Position numbers and translations under genes: made by a program. Under the pieces are notes generated by a model. The model made no database searches, was not told the origin of the DNA, and saw nothing but the letters and a program-made list of their open reading frames with translations. This document shows positions 6,901 through 13,945 of a stretch of DNA of 14,356 nt, one piece after another. Positions within the stretch are counted from its first letter, which is position 1. Each line of letters opens with the position of its first letter. This stretch comes from Oscillospiraceae bacterium (lineage in GTDB: Bacteria; Bacillota; Clostridia; Oscillospirales; Oscillospiraceae): positions 1-14,356 of the forward strand of contig JAEDDG010000044.1 of NCBI GenBank assembly GCA_016293865.1. The letters are read 5' to 3'.

Positions 6901-8274
6901 TTACAATGTCTTCATACGCTCCGATGCAATTCGCTTCATGGGTTTAATGGAAAACAGGCAGACCAAAATCGTGAGTATATCCGCTGCGGGCTGAGAAAAG
7001 TAAATTCCAGTCACCCCAAACAGTTTCGGCAGAATCAGAATAAACGGCACATAGAACAGTCCTTGCCGGATCACGGACAGGAACAGGCCATACCTGGATT
7101 CTCCAATGGTCTGAAAAGTAATGGTCATCATGTAGCACAGGCCAAAGGCCGGATAGAGCGCCACCTGAGAAATCAGCAGCCATTTGCCAAAATCCACAAT
7201 CACGGGGTTGCTGTTGAAAAGCAGAATCAGCGGACGGGACAACAGGATATACACCGCCGCCACCATAACGGTCAACAGGAGCGAACCCTTTAGTGCGAAA
7301 CGAACAGACTGGTGGAATCGTTCTTCTTCTCTGGCGCCAAAGGCATAGGAGGCAACCGGCTGATACCCCTGCATGAATCCCATAACCACATAGCACCCAA
7401 TTAAAATCAGACGCTGTACAACACCATATGCTGCAATAATCTCATCTGCATTCGGCAGCGGCGCGGCTGCAATATTGGTAAGCGACGAAGCGACGGACAG
7501 GCAGATCTGGATCACCGCTGTGGGGACGCCGATCAGCGTGACAGTGCGGATAAGCTCCCAACCGGGCCGGAAAGCGCTCAGCCGCAGCCTGATGATGGAG
7601 CGTCCGCTCAAATAGAACCAGGCTAAAATAAAAAATGTGACGAACTGGGAAACCGTGGTTGCAAGAGATGCACCAGCCACTCCCAGGCCAAGTCCCCAGT
7701 CAAACATAAAAACCGGGTCCAGAATCACGTTCAGTGCTGCGCCGGTAATCACGGCGATGGAGGAGATCCTGACAGACGACTCCGCACGGGCGGCGCAGTT
7801 CATGCTTTGGGCGGGAAGGTTCGCCAGCGCGGCCACAAACATCCAGAAAGCATAATCTTTGGCCAGAGGAAGAGATGCATCCGACGCACCGAAAGTACGC
7901 ATCAACGGTTCGATGAAAACAATTCCCCCCACACACAGAACAATGCCGATGGCGATGGATAAGCCAACTATGGTGGTGACTGTGCGGCTGGCGCCTTCAT
8001 CATCTTTCGCTCCCAATTGCCGTCCTGCCAGCACGGCGGCGCCGGCGGCAAAAATATTTTCGATCGAGACCATGATCAGCAGCAGAGGCACAGTGACTCC
8101 CACAGCCGTCAGGGCTATATCAGAATCCAGCATGCCGATATAGGCGGTATCCACAATGTTGTAAACAGCCTTGGCCAGCAGCGCCAGAGTGGCCGGAAGC
8201 GCCAGCTTCACTATGGCCTTTGAGGGATGCATATCACCCAAAATGGTAGGGGATGCATTTTGTTGATTGGACAT
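6901..8274 (-). CDS. MATE family multidrug efflux transporter
   Basis: 457-residue polytopic membrane protein with about 12 hydrophobic segments, the standard MATE (COG0534) length. The first block, about residues 22-45 (KLALPATLALLAKAVYNIVDTAYIG, shown in part), is the characteristic MATE N-terminus, with the second half repeating the pattern after about residue 230. It should export toxic cationic or drug-like compounds in exchange for Na+ or H+; the substrate cannot be read from the sequence. The start at 8274 is chosen because the TetR-gene stop TGA is only one base before it and AAAGGAG lies just upstream inside that gene. The alternative start at 8304 would overlap tetR more. The pair tetR-MATE is a single operon. 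Its base composition is, by eye, more AT-rich than the flanking genes. Confidence 0.93.
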   Translation of the reverse strand: MSNQQNASPTILGDMHPSKAIVKLALPATLALLAKAVYNIVDTAYIGMLDSDIALTAVGVTVPLLLIMVSIENIFAAGAAVLAGRQLGAKDDEGASRTVTTIVGLSIAIGIVLCVGGIVFIEPLMRTFGASDASLPLAKDYAFWMFVAALANLPAQSMNCAARAESSVRISSIAVITGAALNVILDPVFMFDWGLGLGVAGASLATTVSQFVTFFILAWFYLSGRSIIRLRLSAFRPGWELIRTVTLIGVPTAVIQICLSVASSLTNIAAAPLPNADEIIAAYGVVQRLILIGCYVVMGFMQGYQPVASYAFGAREEERFHQSVRFALKGSLLLTVMVAAVYILLSRPLILLFNSNPVIVDFGKWLLISQVALYPAFGLCYMMTITFQTIGESRYGLFLSVIRQGLFYVPFILILPKLFGVTGIYFSQPAADILTILVCLFSIKPMKRIASERMKTL

Positions 8275-8275
8275 A

Positions 8276-8893
8276 TCAGTCTTTTCTCCTTTCGATGACG
8301 CCATAAAGCAGAATATTCAGGGCCTTGCGGCAGTTCTCATCACGTCTCCTGAACTCCTCTGCAGAAAGAAAGGATACCTGATATTTTGCATTGATAAAGT
8401 CCTGATATTCGCGAAAAGTTTCTACAACCTCGTTTATGGTGAGGTGATTGCATAACGAGAGAGGGCGCAGCAGACGGGCAAGCGTATCCACCGTCAGATC
8501 GTCAAAAATCTGGCGGCGGGCCTGAATCTGAGCCAGCAGATGACCGGGCGGAGAGATCACTGCCTCGCAGAAAATCGGCTGGTAAACAGGATACATCTGG
8601 AAAAAGGCCATGCGGGCAGAAAAATACTGTTCCAGCTGTTCCTCCACCGTTCCCTGCCCCACGGTAAGCGCATCGCGCAGATGGTCTGTCAAGCGCTGAA
8701 AGCACTCCTCCACACAGGCAAGGTACAATTCATCTTTCGTTTTGAAATAATGATAAATGATTCCCTTGGATATATCTTTAGATGCACAGATCGTATTCAC
8801 CGAACTGGCGCCATATCCTCGTTTTGAAAATTCCGCCAGAGCGTTGTCCATGATCCGTCGTCTGGTCTGTTGATTTTTTTCCTCCCGATTCAT
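8276..8893 (-). CDS. TetR/AcrR family transcriptional regulator
   Basis: 205 residues. The N-terminal helix-turn-helix spans about residues 10-56, with the family landmarks F22, G26, the recognition region KDISKGIIYHYF (39-50) and K53. The remainder is a helical ligand-binding domain with no obvious relation to a named regulator. The start at 8893 is supported by GGGAGG 6 bases before the ATG; an upstream in-frame ATG at 8950 would lie in the promoter. It ends one base before the MATE start. A perfect palindrome between its promoter and its start suggests it represses its own operon and is released by a drug or metabolite that the MATE pump exports. The ligand is unknown. Confidence 0.93.
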   Translation of the reverse strand: MNREEKNQQTRRRIMDNALAEFSKRGYGASSVNTICASKDISKGIIYHYFKTKDELYLACVEECFQRLTDHLRDALTVGQGTVEEQLEQYFSARMAFFQMYPVYQPIFCEAVISPPGHLLAQIQARRQIFDDLTVDTLARLLRPLSLCNHLTINEVVETFREYQDFINAKYQVSFLSAEEFRRRDENCRKALNILLYGVIERRKD

Positions 8894-8917
8894 TTTATCC
8901 TCCCCAAGCAAAAAAAT

Positions 8918-8929
8918 GACCGCTCGGTC
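8918..8929. promoter_or_regulatory. Probable TetR operator
   Basis: GACCGCTCGGTC is a perfect palindrome with a two-base centre, and A-run/T-run flanks (8911-8915 and 8932-8936) extend the dyad. GACCG-NN-CGGTC is a common TetR-family operator form. It lies between the -10 element (8941-8946) and the tetR ATG, about +5 to +16 of the transcript, where binding would block transcription. Confidence 0.8.
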
Positions 8930-8940
8930 TATTTTTGAAG

Positions 8941-8969
8941 AGCATAGCACAAATCGACCATATAGTCAA
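8941..8969 (-). promoter_or_regulatory. Promoter of the tetR-MATE operon
   Basis: On the minus strand TTGACT (8969-8964) and TATGCT (8946-8941) are separated by 17 bases, directly upstream of the palindromic operator. Confidence 0.8.
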
Positions 8970-8983
8970 TATTTGAATTATGA

Positions 8984-9002
8984 ATTTTCTGCAGCAGAAA
9001 AT
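8984..9002. repeat. 19-base palindrome upstream of tetR promoter
   Basis: ATTTTCTGC (8984-8992) and GCAGAAAAT (8994-9002) are perfect inverted copies around a single A. It lies about 15 bases upstream of the tetR -35 element. As a hairpin it would have almost no loop, so a protein-binding site is as likely as an RNA structure. It is unrelated in sequence to the GACCG operator. Confidence 0.5.
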
Positions 9003-9017
9003 CGGGTTCCCTCTGTC

Positions 9018-9150
9018 CGGCGGGAAAAAGATTCCCGCCGCTAAAGAGACAGGGCATCCTTTCACTGCAGCCACGGTCCCTTTGGCTATCGGATCGGACA
9101 GGAGCCGCGGCAGAACATCCGCGTTTCTTTGACCTTTGGGCTTTTTCCCG
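9018..9150. other. Gene-free structured intergenic region with competing pairings
   Basis: The stretch 8970-9269 shows no gene with codon-like structure or a ribosome site. A perfect 9-bp hairpin lies at 9018-9026 / 9032-9040 with loop AAAGA. One arm and its loop edge, CGGGAAAAAG (9021-9030), can instead pair with an exact inverse, CTTTTTCCCG, at 9141-9150, so two mutually exclusive structures are possible. The region lies between the start of the tetR operon and the 3' end of the lipoprotein gene, so it could be that gene's long 3' tail, a small RNA, or a non-coding repeat element. Confidence 0.4.
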
Positions 9151-9171
9151 CAAAACGAACTGATGAAAGAG

Positions 9172-9201
9172 GAAACGGCATGGCCGGAGCCATGCCGTTT
9201 C
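9172..9201 (-). terminator. Terminator-like hairpin after the lipoprotein gene
   Basis: A perfect 13-bp stem (arms 9172-9184 and 9189-9201, loop CGGA on the plus strand) lies 70 bases past the lipoprotein stop. On the minus strand it is followed by CTCTTTCATC, a poor U-tract, so termination may be inefficient. Confidence 0.55.
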
Positions 9202-9269
9202 TGCGAAAACACGATAATATTTTCTTATAACCCCTGGCCGTTCCTGCAGGAATTTTTGGTTCACCGCTT

Positions 9270-10103
9270 TTATCCGCCGGCCAGCAGAAGAAATCCCGCC
9301 AGCTCAACTGTATACGCGATGTCAGACTCCTGCGCAGTGATTGAAAACGCGGCGACGCCGCACTGACCGGCCGGTACCGTCCCGTCCGCAGAAGGCGCGC
9401 TGCCGGCCGCCTCCCGGAGTTCACCGGGCAGCGCCTGCGCCGGCCGGAACACATCGTCCGACGTCAGAGACCGGAGCGTTGCGTCACCGTCTTCCAGGCA
9501 GATACAGACCGGCCAGAGATATATGCCGCCGGCAGCCCCGGTCCACCGGCCGTTCACCTGTCCGTCCCCGCCGTCCGGGACGACGTCCAGCAGCGGCGCC
9601 AGTGAAAAGACGGCCGCACACTGTGTTTCATCCTGACTTACCGTCTGCAGCACAGCGCCGTACAGGCGCTCTGTTCCGCCCTCAGGCAGCTGGAAATCCG
9701 CCGTCAGATCGCCGAATCCGGACGGCTCAAGCTTCGGCGAGAGCTGGGCATAAAAAGCTGTCATCCCGTTTTCCGTCAGAAAACGGCCGGCCAGCAGGCA
9801 GGGTTCTCCGCTCTGGTCGCCGCCGGCCGCGGTCAGGCGCTCCGGCACCGCTCCGGACACCGAAGCCGCTTCCAGCTGCAGCACAGCCGCTGCCGTCTGA
9901 GCCTCACCGGCGCCGCCTTCCGGCTGTTTCTCATTCTCTTTTCCGTCCTGCTCCTGTACGCTGTTCTCCGGCTGCTGTCCGGTGCCGGCTGTGTCCGGGG
10001 CATCCGCCTCCTGCACTGGCTGTCTGCCGGATCCGGCGCCGCAGCCGGCTGCCAGCAGGCAAAGCGCCAGAACCAGAGCTGTGATCAACACTTTTCTTTT
10101 CAC
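9270..10103 (-). CDS. Putative lipoprotein of unknown function
   Basis: 277 residues with a clear type II signal peptide: basic MKRK, a hydrophobic core and the lipobox LAAGC with the lipidated cysteine at C21. It should be anchored to the outer face of the membrane. Residues about 25-70 are a low-complexity linker rich in Gln, Glu, Gly, Pro and Ala. The rest is an acidic, Gly-rich domain that I do not recognise; it could be a bacterial Ig-like or other beta-rich fold. The start is GTG at 10103, with GGAGGT 5 bases upstream. It is apparently a single-gene unit with its own promoter. GC content and codon use resemble the other exported protein at 3631-4581, but I see no clear homology between the two. 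Confidence 0.83.
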   Translation of the reverse strand: MKRKVLITALVLALCLLAAGCGAGSGRQPVQEADAPDTAGTGQQPENSVQEQDGKENEKQPEGGAGEAQTAAAVLQLEAASVSGAVPERLTAAGGDQSGEPCLLAGRFLTENGMTAFYAQLSPKLEPSGFGDLTADFQLPEGGTERLYGAVLQTVSQDETQCAAVFSLAPLLDVVPDGGDGQVNGRWTGAAGGIYLWPVCICLEDGDATLRSLTSDDVFRPAQALPGELREAAGSAPSADGTVPAGQCGVAAFSITAQESDIAYTVELAGFLLLAGG

Positions 10104-10200
10104 TCTGCACCTCCGTTCAGTCCGTTACCCGTACCTGATAAACGACAGACTTCGCATCACTCCCCCTTTCTTCTGAATGAACCTGTTCAACAACAGCAGC

Positions 10201-10229
10201 AATATATTCTATGATCCCGAATCTGTCAG
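10201..10229 (-). promoter_or_regulatory. Promoter of the lipoprotein gene
   Basis: On the minus strand CTGACA (10229-10224) and TATATT (10206-10201) are separated by 17 bases. This would give a 5' untranslated stretch of roughly 90 bases. It lies downstream of the terminator of the oxidoreductase gene, which fits an independent unit. Confidence 0.65.
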
Positions 10230-10263
10230 CGCCGCCGCAGCCCCGGCACATCCGCGGCTTTTC

Positions 10264-10298
10264 TGCAGAAAAACGCCCCTGCAGGCTCCTGCAGAGGC
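10264..10298 (-). terminator. Intrinsic terminator of the Gfo/Idh/MocA gene
   Basis: On the minus strand GCCTCTGCAGG (10298-10288) pairs with CCTGCAGGGGC (10285-10275), with one G-U pair, followed by GTTTTTCTG. It starts 7 bases past the stop codon. Confidence 0.82.
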
Positions 10299-10304
10299 AT
10301 TTGT

Positions 10305-11324
10305 TCATGATTGAGGGCCGGCGGCCGGAGACGCGCCGAAGCCCAGACAGCACAGGCGCACCATTTCCGCGCCCCAAGCCAGCGGCACAGGCGGAACATC
10401 CGTCTTTCCCATCAGATAATCCGCCGCTTCCGTGAACTGGCGCGTATACATCAGATGATTCATCTCGCCGTTTTCCACCAACAGCGGCAGCCGGTGAAAA
10501 CCGCCGGAATCCGTATCGCCCACATAAGCGCCCATCTGCGTCTCACCGTTGTCGCCCAGCACGCACCGCACGATGCCGTTCTGGTAAGCCAGCGTCATTT
10601 CATTGACCAGCGGATCCGAGTTCCCGGTACAGGTGGCCACATACGGCGTACCGCCGTCGCCCACGCCCATCATGGCATAGGACGAGCACGTTGCGATCCC
10701 CGGTTTCTTCGTCAGATACTGCGCATGGAAGGAAACGGTCTTCTGCTGCATGAACCAGTGGATCCGGTCCAGTTGATGCACACCGTAATTCAGCACAATT
10801 CCGCCGCCGGAACGCACCGGATCCAGGTGCCATACGCTGCGCCGCGCCCAGAAATAGTGACAGCACATGTTGTCATTGACGCTGACCAGCTCGCCCAGCT
10901 GCTGTGCGTGGGCGTCAATATAGGCCTTTGCCGTAATAAACACGGCGTTGTACCGCTGCGTCTGTAAGACAGAGACTTTAATGCCCGCCTTTTCCGCCGC
11001 TTCCATCATCTCCAGGCAGTCTGAATATGTATTGGCCACAGGCTTTTCCAGGAGAACATGGATGCCGCGCCGGGCACACTCCAGAAAACACTCCTTGTGC
11101 AGGTCGTTATAAAGATTGATCACAACAGCATCCGGCTTTTCGCGGTCCAGCATTTCACGCCAGTCCGCATAGGTCGGGCACCGCAGGCCAAGCCCGGCGC
11201 AAAGCGCCTGCGCTTTTTCCAGCGTTCTGTTTGAAACGGCTGCAATTTCCGCATCCTGAACTTCCATCAGTGCGGCAGTATTGATCGGTCCGATATAGCC
11301 GGCTCCGATAATGGCAAAACGCAT
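10305..11324 (-). CDS. Gfo/Idh/MocA family NAD(P)-dependent oxidoreductase
   Basis: 339 residues. The N-terminal Rossmann fold begins with the dinucleotide motif GAGYIG (7-12), and the family lysine motif E93-K94-P95 is present. The C-terminal domain has the conserved GGGIVLNYGVHQLD block (173-186), with the catalytic-type H183 and D186. Such enzymes oxidise or reduce sugars, inositols or related polyols using NAD(P); the substrate cannot be deduced. The start at 11324 is chosen because the Rossmann motif follows at once and GGAAGGAG lies 9 bases upstream; the ATG at 11381 would precede the promoter. It stands alone, with its own promoter and terminator, and no sugar transporter or kinase is adjacent to suggest a pathway. 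Confidence 0.93.
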   Translation of the reverse strand: MRFAIIGAGYIGPINTAALMEVQDAEIAAVSNRTLEKAQALCAGLGLRCPTYADWREMLDREKPDAVVINLYNDLHKECFLECARRGIHVLLEKPVANTYSDCLEMMEAAEKAGIKVSVLQTQRYNAVFITAKAYIDAHAQQLGELVSVNDNMCCHYFWARRSVWHLDPVRSGGGIVLNYGVHQLDRIHWFMQQKTVSFHAQYLTKKPGIATCSSYAMMGVGDGGTPYVATCTGNSDPLVNEMTLAYQNGIVRCVLGDNGETQMGAYVGDTDSGGFHRLPLLVENGEMNHLMYTRQFTEAADYLMGKTDVPPVPLAWGAEMVRLCCLGFGASPAAGPQS

Positions 11325-11349
11325 TTTCCACAGCTCCTTCCTTTTTTTC

Positions 11350-11377
11350 AGTATAGCACATCTTCTGCCGGAGGCAA
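11350..11377 (-). promoter_or_regulatory. Promoter of the Gfo/Idh/MocA gene
   Basis: On the minus strand TTGCCT (11377-11372) and TATACT (11355-11350) have a 16-base spacer, with TG one base before the -10 (extended -10). The SD and ATG follow within 25 bases. Confidence 0.62.
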
Positions 11378-11422
11378 TCAAAATCTTCGAAAATCGTTCA
11401 CGGAAAGTTTACTGTCAAACCA

Positions 11423-11451
11423 TTGACCGTTCTGCGCACGGGGTATAAAAT
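11423..11451 (+). promoter_or_regulatory. Promoter of the membrane-protein gene at 11482
   Basis: TTGACC (11423-11428) is followed by TAAAAT (11446-11451) at 17 bases, or TATAAA (11444-11449) at 15 bases. It diverges from the oxidoreductase promoter about 50 bases away. Confidence 0.65.
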
Positions 11452-11481
11452 CATCTCATGACTGAACTGGAGGCAGACACA

Positions 11482-12198
11482 ATGGACAGCACCAACAAAA
11501 GTAACGGAAAAGTGCGGACATTCCTTCGCACGGAGAGGGACAAGCTGCGTCCCATGACCTGGAATCAGCGTTTCAGCTATCTGTGGGAATACTACAAATT
11601 CCCCGCCATGCTGACAGCGTTCGTATTGTTCTTTGTCATCTGGATTGCCGTGGCCATGATCTCCGGCCTGTCACAGGATCCGCGGCTGTACTGCTACCTG
11701 TCCACAGGAACAGAAGATCCGTGCACGGAATGGTTTGACGAATATGAGCAGAGCCGCGGCTACGGCAAGCATGAACTTGTCAAGGTAACCAGCGGCCGCT
11801 ACGCATCCGAAAACGCCGCGCTCTACGGCACAGGCTACACCTTCAACATGTCCTATGCCGCCGACCTCACGGCCCACACCATTGACACCATTATCTGCGA
11901 CCAGTACACGCTGGATTACCTTCTGCAGACCGAAACACTGGATGATCTCAGCACGACTCTGAACGGTACGGCGGCAGAAATGGCATCGGACGACCTGGTC
12001 TGGTGCGAATTTGACGCTGAAAATGCGCAGGAGGGCGAAATTGCATATACCCCCGGCTACTACGCCCTGGATATTTCGGACACGGCGCTCGGCCGTCAGA
12101 TTGACTGCGGCAACGGTGTGTATTTCACGGTCATCCATATTGACGAGCGGCTGGACGAGGTACAGGCTTTCCTGGAATACATTCTCGCGCAGAAATAG
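11482..12198 (+). CDS. Single-pass membrane protein of unknown function
   Basis: 238 residues: a basic cytoplasmic N-terminus (1-40, with KLRPMTWNQRFSYLWEYYKF), one membrane helix at about 42-62, then an extracytoplasmic domain of about 175 residues. The basic, aromatic segment just before the helix is a pattern I associate with a conserved but uncharacterised group of clostridial membrane proteins. The outer domain has no motif I recognise; a remote likeness to a substrate-binding domain is conceivable but unsupported. The ATG at 11482 has GGAGG 8 bases upstream. An in-frame ATG at 11458 lies only 6 bases from the -10 and would leave a leaderless message, so I reject it. Confidence 0.85.
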   Translation: MDSTNKSNGKVRTFLRTERDKLRPMTWNQRFSYLWEYYKFPAMLTAFVLFFVIWIAVAMISGLSQDPRLYCYLSTGTEDPCTEWFDEYEQSRGYGKHELVKVTSGRYASENAALYGTGYTFNMSYAADLTAHTIDTIICDQYTLDYLLQTETLDDLSTTLNGTAAEMASDDLVWCEFDAENAQEGEIAYTPGYYALDISDTALGRQIDCGNGVYFTVIHIDERLDEVQAFLEYILAQK

Positions 12199-12226
12199 CC
12201 GCACGTCAGAACAATCGAATTACAAA

Positions 12227-12258
12227 CCCCCGTCGGAAAGCATGCTTTCCGGCGGGGG
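12227..12258. terminator. Convergent-gene terminator
   Basis: A 14-bp stem (arms 12227-12240 and 12245-12258, one T-G pair) with loop CATG lies between two convergent genes: 28 bases after the plus-strand membrane-protein stop and 21 bases after the minus-strand dehydrogenase stop. Short T-runs on both sides (TTCTGTTG on plus, TTTG on minus) suggest that it serves both. Confidence 0.8.
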
Positions 12259-12279
12259 GTTCTGTTGTCCGGCCGCGGA

Positions 12280-13692
12280 TCACGCCTGCGGCGCGTCCTT
12301 CCTGCCCATCAGCCTGCGGGCCATCAGAACGCCCATGACCGACGCCATCATCAGGCCGCGGGTCCAGCCGCTGGAGTCGCCCAGACAGTAAAGGCCCTCG
12401 ACATTTGTATTGAAATCTGCGTCCATTTTAATCTTGTTGCTGTAAAATTTCAGCTCCGGAGAATACAGCAGCGTTTCCGGCGCCGCAAAGCCCGGCACAA
12501 CGATGTCCGCCGCGTGAATGAAATTGATGATATTCGTCATCGCCCGGTACGGCATGGCCGACGTAATGTCGCCCGCCACGGCATCCGGAAGCGAGGGCAC
12601 CACGTTGGACTGGCTGAGTTCCTTTTCCCACGTCCGTTTGCCGTCCAGAATATCTCCGAAGCGCTGCACAAGGATCTGGCCGTTGGCCAGCATGTTCGTC
12701 AGCTCCCCGACCTTCTGCGCATAGGCAATGGGCTGATTGAAGGGATAGGAAAAGTTGTGTGAACAGAGAATGGCCACGTTTGTATTGTCGGACTTGCGGT
12801 CCTTGTAGGAATGGCCGTTGACGACGGCCAGATTGTTGTCATAATTCTCCTGGCTGACGAAGCCGCCCGGGTTCTGGCAGAACGTGCGCACCTTGTTTTT
12901 GAAGGGCTGCGGATAGCCGATGAGCTTTGACTCATACAGCACGTCGTTGACAACCTCCATGACTTCGTTGCGCACCTCCACGCGCACGCCGATGTCCACC
13001 GTGCCGGGCTGATGCGCAATATTGAACTGCGCACACTGGTTTTCAAGCCATTCCGCGCCGCGCCTGCCGGTGGCGACAATCGTATGCGCCGCAAAACACT
13101 CAAACTCTTTGCCGCCGCCGCGAATGTACGCGCCGCGGCATTTTCCGTTTTCGATGATCAGTTTGTCGCATTCATGGCTGAACAGAATCTCCACGCCGTG
13201 TGCCAGCAGGTAATTCTGAATATCCAGATACAGCTTCTGCGCCCGCTCCGTTCCCAGATGGCGGATGGGACAGTCCACAAGCTTCAGTCCCGCCTTGATT
13301 GCCCTTGTCCGGATCGGCTTCACGCGCTCGGCGTTGTTGATGCCCTCCACCTTTTCGTCCGCGCCGAACTCCAGATAGATCTTATCCGTATAATTGATGG
13401 TCTCCTGCACAAGCCCGGCGCCCACCAGCATCGGCAGGTCTCCGCCCACCTCATAGTTCAGCGACAGCTTCCCGTCGGAAAAAGCGCCCGCGCCGGAAAA
13501 GCCCGTGGTGATGTTGCAGTTCGGCCGGCATTCCACGCAGCGTCTGGTGACCTCTTTCGGGCAGCGGCGCTTTTCTACCGGCAGTCCCTTTTCCACCATG
13601 ACGATCTGCGCGGTGCTGCCCTGACGCAGCAGCTCCAGCGCTGTAAAAATGCCGGCAGGACCGGCGCCGATGATCAGAATATCGGTTTTCAA
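12280..13692 (-). CDS. Uncharacterised FAD-dependent dehydrogenase (COG2509 type)
   Basis: 470 residues. The N-terminal FAD/NAD dinucleotide motif is GAGPAG (9-14), with the acidic end of the second strand at E34. A cysteine cluster C44-x7-C52-x2-C55-x3-C59 precedes the motif GFSGAGAFSDGKL (64-76), and a C-terminal FAD motif, GDSSG, lies in GLYCLGDSSGWTRG near residue 440. This layout fits the widespread but uncharacterised COG2509 family. The reaction is unknown; the cysteines could hold an iron-sulfur cluster or be redox active (inference). The start is taken as TTG at 13692, which has AAAGGAG 8 bases upstream. The TTG at 13713 would include that ribosome site in the coding part. The start overlaps the stop of a small upstream ORF. 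Confidence 0.9.
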   Translation of the reverse strand: MKTDILIIGAGPAGIFTALELLRQGSTAQIVMVEKGLPVEKRRCPKEVTRRCVECRPNCNITTGFSGAGAFSDGKLSLNYEVGGDLPMLVGAGLVQETINYTDKIYLEFGADEKVEGINNAERVKPIRTRAIKAGLKLVDCPIRHLGTERAQKLYLDIQNYLLAHGVEILFSHECDKLIIENGKCRGAYIRGGGKEFECFAAHTIVATGRRGAEWLENQCAQFNIAHQPGTVDIGVRVEVRNEVMEVVNDVLYESKLIGYPQPFKNKVRTFCQNPGGFVSQENYDNNLAVVNGHSYKDRKSDNTNVAILCSHNFSYPFNQPIAYAQKVGELTNMLANGQILVQRFGDILDGKRTWEKELSQSNVVPSLPDAVAGDITSAMPYRAMTNIINFIHAADIVVPGFAAPETLLYSPELKFYSNKIKMDADFNTNVEGLYCLGDSSGWTRGLMMASVMGVLMARRLMGRKDAPQA

Positions 13693-13811
13693 TTCATCTG
13701 CTCCTTTGCACAAAAAACTGCCGCGCAGACGGCATGCACTCCGCCCCTTGCGCGGAGGTCATAGCCGGCTGTTACGGCAGCCTGTAGAAACACCTGCCCG
13801 ATTGCAGGCAT
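13689..13811 (-). other. Possible 40-codon leader ORF of the FAD-dependent dehydrogenase gene
   Basis: From ATG 13811 to TGA 13689 the leader encodes a 40-residue, Ala- and Val-rich peptide starting MPAIGQVFLQ. Its stop overlaps the dehydrogenase start as TTGA, the arrangement expected for translational coupling. It has no clear ribosome site of its own (only GTGAG), so it may be chance. Within it, a small hairpin (TGCCG / CGGCA, near 13735-13720) followed by six T's lies just before the dehydrogenase ribosome site. Confidence 0.3.
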
Positions 13812-13830
13812 ATACGACTCACGGGTAAAT

Positions 13831-13859
13831 ATTATACGCGGCGTGTACGGAGAAGTCAA
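13831..13859 (-). promoter_or_regulatory. Promoter of the FAD-dependent dehydrogenase gene
   Basis: On the minus strand TTGACT (13859-13854) and a perfect TATAAT (13836-13831) are separated by 17 bases. The resulting leader is about 130 bases long. Confidence 0.88.
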
Positions 13860-13895
13860 CTGCTTTTCCGGACTGCCGCCGGTCTTCGGCTTGCC

Positions 13896-13929
13896 GCAAA
13901 AAGGGACGGGAAATTGCTTTCCCGTCCCT
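13896..13929 (-). terminator. Intrinsic terminator of gap
   Basis: A perfect 12-bp hairpin (arms 13918-13929 and 13902-13913, loop TTGC on the plus strand) is followed on the minus strand by TTTTTGCGG. It starts 17 bases past the gap stop codon. Confidence 0.92.
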
Positions 13930-13945
13930 CTCCGTTTGAAAGAAC

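Noticed and set aside
8895..9264. Two minus-strand frames in the gene-free region
   Set aside because: No ribosome site, unusual composition, and they run into the tetR promoter; the inverted-repeat structure explains the region better.
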